Under the pieces are notes generated by a model. It was not told the origin of the DNA, did not search any database, and worked only from the letters and a program-made list of their open reading frames with translations. Shown piece after piece: positions 27,100-33,606 of a DNA stretch of 64,000 nt. Numbering within the stretch: position 1 is the stretch's first letter; each line of letters opens with the position of its first letter. Made by a program: the position numbers and the translations under genes. This stretch comes from Streptomyces violens (lineage in GTDB: Bacteria; Actinomycetota; Actinomycetes; Streptomycetales; Streptomycetaceae), in assembly GCF_000717745.1 (NCBI RefSeq), contig NZ_JOBH01000001.1:558001-622000 (forward strand), written 5' to 3'.

Positions 27100-27858
27100 G
27101 TGGCGCCGACGTACGAGCCCACCGCGCCTTACCACTCGGTGCGCTACGCACTCCGTGTGCTCGAAACGGTTTCCCGGCACCCCACCGGCACGACCGATGC
27201 GCAGATAGCGCGCGAGACCGGCCTGCCCGCCGCCCATCTCACGCACATGCTGGCGATGCTGCGCCGCGAGGGCTACCTCGACCAGCTCTCCGACGGCGCA
27301 TACGTGGTCGGGGACTCCCTGTCGCTGCTCGGCGGCGGCGTCGACCGCGCCCAGGCGCTCAACGACAAGCTGCAGACCTCGCTCGACGAGCTGCGCGACT
27401 CCGTCGGCGCCGCGGTCTACATCAGCCGCTACATCGACGGCGAGGTGCGCATCCTGCACTACGCCGACGGCCCGCAGACCCCCAAGGTCAACGAATGGGC
27501 GGAGTTCCACCGCACGGCGCACGCGAGCGCGATGGGCAAGTGCCTGCTCGCCCAGCTCGACCACGACGGCCGGCGGGACCACCTCTCGCGGCACAAGACC
27601 GCCCGGCTCACCTCCCGGACGATCACCAACGAGAAGGTGCTCTTCCACAAGCTCGACAGCCAGCCGGCCTCCGTCCCCGTCCTGGACCTCCAGGAGTACG
27701 CCGTCGGCACGGTCTGCGCGGCCGTCCCGATCACGGCCGGCGCGACGGTGGGCTGCCTCGCGCTGTCGATGCCGCTGGAGCACGCCCACCGGCTGCGCAA
27801 GGCCGCCGACACGCTGAACCGCAGGGCGGCTCCGGTCCTGCTGTCGCTGGCGCTCTGA
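27100..27858 (+). CDS. IclR-family transcriptional regulator
   Basis: Protein of 252 residues: an N-terminal winged helix (ALRVLETVSRHPTGTTDAQIARETGL) and a C-terminal GAF-like effector domain (SVGAAVYISRYIDGEV to VCAAVPITAGATVGCLALS). Probable controller of the adjacent transporter and catabolic genes (inference from position). GTG at 27100 follows AGGGGGAC. A 10 bp palindrome GGCATATGCC lies at 26903-26912 in its upstream region and could be an operator, though evidence is weak. Confidence 0.88.
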   Translation: MAPTYEPTAPYHSVRYALRVLETVSRHPTGTTDAQIARETGLPAAHLTHMLAMLRREGYLDQLSDGAYVVGDSLSLLGGGVDRAQALNDKLQTSLDELRDSVGAAVYISRYIDGEVRILHYADGPQTPKVNEWAEFHRTAHASAMGKCLLAQLDHDGRRDHLSRHKTARLTSRTITNEKVLFHKLDSQPASVPVLDLQEYAVGTVCAAVPITAGATVGCLALSMPLEHAHRLRKAADTLNRRAAPVLLSLAL

Positions 27859-27941
27859 CCGGCGAAGGCCCCGACGGTGTGGCCGGGGCCACATGGTTCG
27901 GAGCACCCCTCGGGACCAGGTAGTATTTACGTCGTCAGCAG

Positions 27942-28015
27942 GCGCCGCTAGCTCAGTTGGTTAGAGCAGCTGACTCTTAATCAGCGGGTCCGGGGTTCGA
28001 GTCCCTGGCGGCGCA
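27942..28015 (+). tRNA. tRNA-Lys (anticodon CTT), copy 2
   Basis: Identical to copy 1 over all 74 bases. Identity to copy 1 continues into both flanks (from CGTCAGCAG upstream to the terminator hairpin downstream). Confidence 0.97.
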
Positions 28016-28023
28016 CAGACAGC

Positions 28024-28051
28024 GAAGGCCCTCACTCCGGTGAGGGCCTTC
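28024..28051 (+). terminator. Terminator of tRNA-Lys copy 2
   Basis: Same 12 bp stem and TCCG loop as after copy 1, 8 bases after the tRNA. Confidence 0.85.
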
Positions 28052-28075
28052 GTCGTGTGCGGCACCGCTCCGCGG

Positions 28076-28669
28076 TTACGACAGGTTCACGTCGGCGCAG
28101 GAGTAGAAGGCATTGCCGGTGTCGGCGATGTTCCAGACGCCGAGGATCATGTGCCGGCCGGTGTGGCCGGTCGGGACGGTGCCCTGCTGGGACCAGACCT
28201 CCGGCGGCTGCTTACCGCCCAGCGGCACGGTCATGAAGGGCTGCGATTCGAGTGCCGCGCGGGTGAGCGGCTTGCTCGGGTCCCAGCCCTGCTTGGTGAT
28301 GTAGTACCGGAAGTCCGTCGTGGCGTGCCGCGCGGTCATCTTCCAGCTGAAGGTGAAGCCCTGGCCCGCCTTGAGGGCGGTCGCGGGCCACTGACCGCCG
28401 CGCGGGTCGTCCAGCTCGGCGAACGAGGAGTTGCCGCCGGCACAGATCTTGCCGTCGGCGGGGCCCGCGGCCGGGAAGCCCTTGGGGCCCTCGACGCTCT
28501 GCGGCTCCCATTGGATGGCGCCGCAGTTCTTGACGGTGCCGGCGGCGCACAGCGACTGCCGGCTCGGGGGCTGGGTGCCGTATCCGTGGCTGGAGGCACT
28601 GCCGGTGGCGAGCAGGGAGGCGCCGGCCATTCCGAGGGTGATCATGGCGACGCTGATCTTCTTGCGCAT
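28076..28669 (-). CDS. Secreted lytic polysaccharide monooxygenase (AA10)
   Basis: Protein of 197 residues; mature domain about 170. The signal peptide ends so that His28 (HGYG) becomes the N-terminus, giving the copper histidine brace with His115 in TARHATTDF; Phe188 in NAFYSC is the likely axial residue. This is the small chitin-binding (Chb/CBM33) type. From memory, the S. coelicolor gene at this locus (SCO2833, called LpmP in recent work) acts on the cell wall glycan near cslA. AGGAG seven bases before ATG 28669. Two dre-type sites lie upstream, implying GlcNAc/DasR control. Confidence 0.92.
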   Translation of the reverse strand: MRKKISVAMITLGMAGASLLATGSASSHGYGTQPPSRQSLCAAGTVKNCGAIQWEPQSVEGPKGFPAAGPADGKICAGGNSSFAELDDPRGGQWPATALKAGQGFTFSWKMTARHATTDFRYYITKQGWDPSKPLTRAALESQPFMTVPLGGKQPPEVWSQQGTVPTGHTGRHMILGVWNIADTGNAFYSCADVNLS

Positions 28670-28716
28670 GCTTCGCTCCTGAACGTGGGGGAGGTTCCGT
28701 GAGAGCCGTGCAGTGC

Positions 28717-28726
28717 GGTCTAGACC
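28717..28726. promoter_or_regulatory. DasR-type dre site 1
   Basis: GGTCTAGACC, a perfect palindrome matching the core of the DasR-responsive element, 48 bases upstream of the LPMO start. Confidence 0.75.
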
Positions 28727-28755
28727 AAGTCGCAGCGTAATGACGGCTGTTGCAC

Positions 28756-28767
28756 TTGTCCAGACCA
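28756..28767. promoter_or_regulatory. dre-like site 2 / chitinase-type direct repeat
   Basis: TTGTCCAGACCA, close to the 12 bp TGGTCCAGACCT repeat of Streptomyces chitinase promoters, centred about 40 bases upstream of site 1. Half-sites GTC/GAC are kept. Confidence 0.55.
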
Positions 28768-28800
28768 ATTGCCGACGCTCTCAGTTCACTTCCGTCCCGC

Positions 28801-28842
28801 TCGGTTCAGCCTCGGTTCAGCTCGGTTCAGCCTCAGTTCCGC
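28801..28842. repeat. Four tandem TCGGTTCAGC-type repeats
   Basis: Copies of (C)TCGGTTCAGC at 28801, 28812, 28822 and a degenerate TCAGTTCCGC at 28833, with a period of 10-11 bases, that is one helical turn. The last copy overlaps the stop codon of the SsgA-like gene. They lie about 130 bases upstream of the LPMO start. Confidence 0.55.
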
Positions 28843-29252
28843 TCCGCGAAGAGCCGGGCGAGGTGTGCGTCCAGGTCGAGGAAGCGGCCCTCCTCCCCCG
28901 GCGGCACCACCTCGGCCGTCGCCCGTACCCAGGCCGCCAGGTCCGTCGCCTCGGCCGTCAGCGCGCACGCGCTCCCGGTGGTCCGCAGCTCGATGTGGAC
29001 CCGGCGGACCCCGACCGCGTCCCGGAACGGCCGCATCCGTACGTCCCCCTCGCCCGCCGGGCCGCGCAGCCCGGCGAGCAGCAGCTCCCGCGAGAACACC
29101 CAGGTCGTGACCGTACGGCCCTGGCTGACGAAGGCGACCCGCACCTCGTACGGGCGGTCGCTGCGGTAGCCGAACCGGCCCGCCACCGGGACGACGGTGT
29201 CCGGGCCGAGCAGCAGCTGGAGTTCAAGGGTGCGCGTCGTGGCGGCCACCAC
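28833..29252 (-). CDS. SsgA-like protein (SALP), sporulation/cell division
   Basis: Protein of 139 residues with the SsgA family pattern: RSDRPYEVRVAF, VTTWVFSRELLLAGL, GEGDVRMRP, VHIELRTTGSACAL and a C-terminal LDLDAHLARLFAE. SALPs are found only in sporulating or morphologically complex actinobacteria and guide septum formation, wall remodelling or spore separation. Which SsgA-G group this belongs to cannot be decided by eye. GTG start at 29252 (a second GTG three bases later is possible); seven bases after the SPFH gene, hence co-transcribed. Confidence 0.85.
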   Translation of the reverse strand: MVAATTRTLELQLLLGPDTVVPVAGRFGYRSDRPYEVRVAFVSQGRTVTTWVFSRELLLAGLRGPAGEGDVRMRPFRDAVGVRRVHIELRTTGSACALTAEATDLAAWVRATAEVVPPGEEGRFLDLDAHLARLFAERN

Positions 29253-29258
29253 GGCGCC

Positions 29259-30680
29259 TCACTCCTGCGCCGCCGCGCTGCCGCGGGCGGTGTAGAACGC
29301 CACGGTCAGGTCCTTGACCAGCGCCTTGCGTTCGTAGTCGTCCAGCTCCACCAGCCCCCTGGTGGTGAGCCGCCGTACCGTGTCGTCCACCGCGTCCACC
29401 ACCGAGGTCAGCACGGTGTCGCGGTGCCGGGCATCGATCGCGGCGATCTGCCGGCGGTGCATGGCGGCCGCCACCTCCGGCGCGTACTCGATGCGCGTGG
29501 GCTGCGCGGAGAAGACCTCGATGCCCACCGGGCGGCAGTCGGCGGCGAGCTGCGCGGTCAGCGCGTCGCCCACCGCGTCGGCGTCCCGCAGGCTCGGGGA
29601 CTCCTCGTGGAAGGCGTCGGCGGGCAGCCGGCCGAGCACCCGCGCGGTCCCCGCCTCCACCTGTTCGCGCAGGTAGGTGACGTGATCGTCGACCGCGTAC
29701 CGGGCCCGCGCGGCATCCACGACGCGCCAGACCACCAGCACCACGGTCCGCAGCTGCACCCCGGCCGCGTCCACCGCCGGCATCGGCTCGCTGCGCCAGT
29801 GCCGCAGCCGCACGTCCACCCGGCGGCGGCGCAGCACCGGGCTGATCCACACGAGACCGGTGCGCCGGACGGTGCCGCGGTAGCGCCCGAAGAGGCTGAG
29901 CACCCAGGCGCCGCCGACCCGGCCGCGGGCCAGCCCGCCGAGCGCGAAGAGGGTGGCCGCGCAGCCCAGTACGAGCAGCGCGAGGTCGCGGGGCGACAGC
30001 GGTGTCGGGGTCCGGCCGGGCAGTCGCAGCAGGCGTACGGCCTGGTCGGGCAGCATCCCGTGCCACCACAGCAGCGCCCCGCAGCACGCGGCGGCGAGCA
30101 GCCCGGCGCACAGCGCGTACCCGCCGGGGAGCGAGGGGCCGCGCCGCTCGGTGAGGTCCGGGTCCTCGTCGGGGACGCGCCGGCTGCCGGGCCGCACGGA
30201 GGCGGGGCGGCCCGCGCCGGTCTCCCCGGTGGCGGCCGGGGAGGTCACCCGGCTACCGGCGTCGACCACGCCGAGGGCGTCGGTCAGTACCGCGCGCTCG
30301 GCGGTGTCGAGCAGCTCCTCGGCGGCCTCGATGCCGGCCGTCGGCGGCAGGTCCTGCGGCCCCGGGTCCGGCTGGGGCTCCGGCACGGGTTCGGGTTCGG
30401 GCTTCGGTACGGGCGCGGGGTCGGGCATCGGCTCGGAGGCGGCCGCCCAGTACGGGGCGGGGGGCCGGCCGGGGGGTACGGGGCCCGCGGAGTCCGTGGG
30501 TGCGGCTCCCGGCGAGCCTGTGGGTGCGCCCCCGGCCGGTACGCCGAATTCGTCCACGAAGGGGAGTCCCGTGTCCGGGTCCATCAGGGGGACCATCCGC
30601 GGTGCCGGGCCGTATCCCCGCGCCTCGGCCCCCGCCGGGAACGCGGTCTCCGGCTGTCCGCTGTCCGTTCTGCCTGCCAT
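29259..30680 (-). CDS. SPFH/Band 7 (flotillin-like) membrane protein
   Basis: Protein of 473 residues. N-terminal 190 residues are Pro/Glu/Ala-rich and disordered, followed by two membrane segments (ALCAGLLAAACCGALLWW and LALLVLGCAATLFALGGLA) and an SPFH domain (RRTGLVWISPVLRRRRVDVR to YAVDDHVTYLREQVE, ending VLTSVVDAVDDTV). SPFH proteins scaffold membrane microdomains. ATG 30680 was chosen for the GGAG six bases upstream; an alternative ATG at 30695 overlaps the upstream stop (ATGA). Middle gene of a three-gene operon. Confidence 0.85.
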   Translation of the reverse strand: MAGRTDSGQPETAFPAGAEARGYGPAPRMVPLMDPDTGLPFVDEFGVPAGGAPTGSPGAAPTDSAGPVPPGRPPAPYWAAASEPMPDPAPVPKPEPEPVPEPQPDPGPQDLPPTAGIEAAEELLDTAERAVLTDALGVVDAGSRVTSPAATGETGAGRPASVRPGSRRVPDEDPDLTERRGPSLPGGYALCAGLLAAACCGALLWWHGMLPDQAVRLLRLPGRTPTPLSPRDLALLVLGCAATLFALGGLARGRVGGAWVLSLFGRYRGTVRRTGLVWISPVLRRRRVDVRLRHWRSEPMPAVDAAGVQLRTVVLVVWRVVDAARARYAVDDHVTYLREQVEAGTARVLGRLPADAFHEESPSLRDADAVGDALTAQLAADCRPVGIEVFSAQPTRIEYAPEVAAAMHRRQIAAIDARHRDTVLTSVVDAVDDTVRRLTTRGLVELDDYERKALVKDLTVAFYTARGSAAAQE

Positions 30681-30691
30681 GAAGTGCTCCG

Positions 30692-32050
30692 TCATAGGAA
30701 GAGTCGCCGCCAGGTCTCGGGGCCGGGACGGCCGTCCGCGTCGGCGCCGCGCCAGCCCTGCGCGCGCTGGAACGCCTCGACGTTCCTGCGGTCCGCCTCC
30801 GACCAGCGCGGTCCGGGGCCCGAGGTGTAGTACTTGCCGTAGCCCTTCTTCACGAGCTGCCGGCCGAGCCGGGTGATGTGGTCGCCGCTCTCGCCGGGCC
30901 GGAAGTGCCGGACGCCGGGGAAGCCGCCCGCCTTGCCGGCGGCCGAGTGGCCGCCGATGTTCCGGCCCTTGCCGCCGGTCAGATACGCCCAGGTGTCCGG
31001 CCCGGGCAGGCCGTCGGCCTCCGTGCCGCGCCACCCCTGGGCGCGCTGGAAGGCCCGGGTGGCGTCGCGGTCCGCCGAGCTCCAGCGCGGCCCGGGGCCC
31101 GAGCGGTAGAACGTGCCGCCGCCGCGGGCGACCAGCAGCCGCCCGAGCTTCGTCACCCACGCGTTGTCGGCGCCGGGCCCGAAGTGCCCGAGGCCGGGGA
31201 AGGCGGACGAGAAGCCGTCCGGGAGCCCGCCCTGGGGAAGCCCGCCGTCAGGCAGTCCACTGTCGGGGAGACCGCTGTCCGGGAGGCCACTGTCGATCAG
31301 GTTCCGGTAGCGATAGGGCACGTATTTGTCGGCGTTGCTCCAATACGCGTACGGGGTGACCTTCTTCCGGGCGTGTTGCGGCGCCAGTTCGTACGCGACG
31401 TACTTCTTCCGGGAGGCGTCCGCCCAGCCGCCGAAGATGGTCACGTGCGAGCCCGCCGACGGGTTCCCCGCGTTGTGGTACAGCAGGATGTCGCCGGGTC
31501 GCAGCTCGTCCTTCGTTATCCGCACGGCGTACCGGCTGAGCGATCCGGTCCACTGGTTGCTGCCCAGCCCCCAGGCCATCGAGACGAAGCCCGAGCAGTC
31601 CTCGCGGTAGCCGTCGGACCAGAAGCCGTTCATGTTGTACGGCACCCGTGCCGCGATCCACGCCTTCGCCCGCGCGATGATCGCCGCGCGCGTGGTGGAG
31701 CGCGGCTCGTCGGCGGGCCGCGCGCGCCCGCTGCCCGTACCGCCGTACAGGCCGCTGACCGGGCCCTGGGTGCCCGGCGTCGCCTCCGGGTCCGGGGCCG
31801 GTACCGCGCCGCCGGCCGGGCCCGCCGCGGGACGGCCGGCCGCCGCCTCGGGGAGGGCACCGGCGGCGGGGGTGGCCAGGACCGTGCCGGCAGCGGCCGC
31901 CAGCACCAGCGCGCGGCGGGCGCCGTGCGCGGCGGGGTGGCCACCGTCCCTGAGCCGCGCCGCCTGCGCGAGGGCGCGCCGCTGCTGCGCGCAGCCCGCG
32001 CAGGGGCAGTCGTCCGCGGGCTCGAATTCGATGAACACCGGCACCGTCAT
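30692..32050 (-). CDS. NlpC/P60-like hydrolase with two peptidoglycan-binding modules
   Basis: Protein of 452 residues. N-terminus has a CPCAGC motif, then RRALVLAAAAGTVLATPAAGA, an export signal placed unusually far in (about residue 45). A Cys-His amidase-like domain follows (EDCSGFVSMAWGLG with the nucleophile, SHVTIFGGW with the His). A short GLPDS/GGLPQ repeat linker joins it to two C-terminal repeats ending in SGPGPRWS and FQRAQGWRG, each a probable wall-binding module. Likely cleaves or binds peptidoglycan. ATG 32050 follows GGAAGGGGAACGGGA. Confidence 0.85.
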   Translation of the reverse strand: MTVPVFIEFEPADDCPCAGCAQQRRALAQAARLRDGGHPAAHGARRALVLAAAAGTVLATPAAGALPEAAAGRPAAGPAGGAVPAPDPEATPGTQGPVSGLYGGTGSGRARPADEPRSTTRAAIIARAKAWIAARVPYNMNGFWSDGYREDCSGFVSMAWGLGSNQWTGSLSRYAVRITKDELRPGDILLYHNAGNPSAGSHVTIFGGWADASRKKYVAYELAPQHARKKVTPYAYWSNADKYVPYRYRNLIDSGLPDSGLPDSGLPDGGLPQGGLPDGFSSAFPGLGHFGPGADNAWVTKLGRLLVARGGGTFYRSGPGPRWSSADRDATRAFQRAQGWRGTEADGLPGPDTWAYLTGGKGRNIGGHSAAGKAGGFPGVRHFRPGESGDHITRLGRQLVKKGYGKYYTSGPGPRWSEADRRNVEAFQRAQGWRGADADGRPGPETWRRLFL

Positions 32051-32366
32051 TCCCGTTCCCCTTCCGGCCACTGCGTTCTCATTGGCCTCAACGGGCACAG
32101 CTTCTCAACTACCGGTACATATCGCATGCTGACGGGGCAACTGATGACCTTGCACACGGAAACCCTCTTCCCCGGAGCAAAACCGGCGAACCGTCGGGCG
32201 AAATCGCGTCAATCGGTCCCGGCGGGGAATGCGACACGCGGGAGAAAAGCCGGACGGCACCCATACCGGCAGGAGTGTCACACCTCACACATTCGGCGGG
32301 TGGTCGGACACCCTTCCGCGGTGCGGAGCACCCCTGGAGTTCGTGTAAAGTTTTCCAGGTCAGCGC
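32051..32366. other. Intergenic region upstream of the NlpC/P60 operon
   Basis: 316 bases between the divergent NlpC/P60-like gene and tRNA-Lys copy 3. Contains both promoters and a likely tRNA -10 (TAAAGT near 32346). A/T content is higher than in the surroundings around 32150-32310. No gene or repeat seen. Confidence 0.5.
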
Positions 32367-32440
32367 GCGCCGCTAGCTCAGTTGGTTAGAGCAGCTGACT
32401 CTTAATCAGCGGGTCCGGGGTTCGAGTCCCTGGCGGCGCA
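32367..32440 (+). tRNA. tRNA-Lys (anticodon CTT), copy 3
   Basis: Identical to copies 1 and 2 within the 74-base tRNA, but flanking sequence and terminator differ, so it is not part of the same long repeat. Confidence 0.97.
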
Positions 32441-32447
32441 CGTAGGT

Positions 32448-32479
32448 CAAGACCCCCTCGTCACGACGAGGGGGTCTTG
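32448..32479 (+). terminator. Terminator of tRNA-Lys copy 3
   Basis: Perfect stem of about 14 bp (CAAGACCCCCTCGT with its complement), CA-containing loop, followed by GTCATTTTTA. Different in sequence from the hairpins after copies 1 and 2. Confidence 0.9.
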
Positions 32480-32547
32480 GTCATTTTTACCGCTTCCTTG
32501 AACGGAAGTGCTGGTCAAAACGGTGGCCCGGGGTGCAGAGTCACGGG

Positions 32548-33228
32548 ATGGCGAGGGACATCCAGGAACGCATCAAGAGGCTGATCATCGATGGGCGGCT
32601 GCCGTCCGGGGCGTCCCTGCCGACCGAGCCGGAGCTGATGGAGCTGCTCGGGGTCAGCCGGAACTCCGTGCGCGAGGCGCTGAAGGCGCTGCAGGCGATG
32701 GGCATCGTGGAGATCCGGCACGGCTTCGGCACGTATGTCGGGCCGATGTCGATGGCCCCGATGATCGAGGGCCTGACCTTCCGCACGGTGGCCGGGCACT
32801 ACCGGGGCGAGGACAGCCTGCTGCAGCTGCTGGAGCTGCGCGAGGCGGTGGAGACCGGGCTGATCGCGCGGCTGGCGGGGCGGGTGCCGGAGGCCGACCT
32901 CGCCGAGCTGGACGGGATCGTGGCGCGGATGCGGACGGAGGCGGCGGCCGGCGGCGTCCGGGCCGAGACCGACCGGGCATTCCACGCCACTCTCCATCGC
33001 GGGCTGGAGAACCTCCTGCTCAGTGAGGTGCTGGAGGCGTTCTGGGACGCCTTCCACCGGGTGCGCACCGATCTCGTCGCGGCGCACGCCGACCCGGAGA
33101 CCACGGTCCGCCAGCACGAGGAGATCCTGGCGGCGGTGCGGGACGGCGACGGTCCCCGCGCCGAGCGGGCGGTCCGCGACCACTTCGACAACATCCGCCA
33201 CAGGCTGCGCAGTTCCGGCGAGCGGTGA
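32548..33228 (+). CDS. GntR/FadR-family transcriptional regulator
   Basis: Protein of 226 residues: GntR winged helix (PTEPELMELLGVSRNSVREALKALQAMGIVEI) and an FCD effector domain with metal-ligand-like His/Asp/Asn (ETDRAFHATLHRGLEN, HEEILAAVRDGD, HFDNIRHRL). FCD regulators respond to carboxylic acids or sugars. ATG 32548 is chosen for the conserved MARDIQ start, though GTG 32533 is possible. Lies 379 bases upstream of cslA in the same direction; any role there is unproven. Confidence 0.85.
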   Translation: MARDIQERIKRLIIDGRLPSGASLPTEPELMELLGVSRNSVREALKALQAMGIVEIRHGFGTYVGPMSMAPMIEGLTFRTVAGHYRGEDSLLQLLELREAVETGLIARLAGRVPEADLAELDGIVARMRTEAAAGGVRAETDRAFHATLHRGLENLLLSEVLEAFWDAFHRVRTDLVAAHADPETTVRQHEEILAAVRDGDGPRAERAVRDHFDNIRHRLRSSGER

Positions 33229-33606
33229 GGCCCTCCGCCTGAAGGAGAGGGCGCACGGATCGCCGCGCACTACCCCGAGTCCGCCAATCCGCCCACACCT
33301 CCCGTAACCGCTCATTCCTCCCTTGCGATCATGAAGGCCGGTTAGGGACCCTGACGTGACGGATGGGTCGAACATGGCCTTGACGAGCACATGGGGAGGA
33401 ACGCCCGGTTGCGCCGTACGAGGGGTTGGGGAACCCTGCGCGCGGCCATGCCGGCGGAGCACGACCGGGCAACCGGAAGGCGGACGGCACACGTCTGAAG
33501 ACGTGGGCGGCCGAGACCACAGGGCCGAGCCGGTCGAGGGGGACCGAAGACTCGGGAAGCGAGCACACGGACACGCAGCCAGTACTGCGTGCGGGGGGAT
33601 GGAGTC
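33229..33606. other. Long leader or intergenic region before cslA
   Basis: 378 bases without a convincing gene. It contains many potential G/C helices, among them a 16-base palindrome CACGTCT-GA-AGACGTG at 33490-33505. The A/G-rich text from 33400 to 33600 looks more like a structured untranslated leader than a coding stretch. No riboswitch class was recognised with confidence. Confidence 0.45.

Noticed and set aside
33400..33600. c-di-AMP (ydaO-type) or c-di-GMP (GEMM) riboswitch upstream of cslA
   Set aside because: Isolated words such as GGGGAACCC and GACCGGGCAACC resemble parts of these classes, but the conserved core order could not be matched, so only an unassigned leader is reported.
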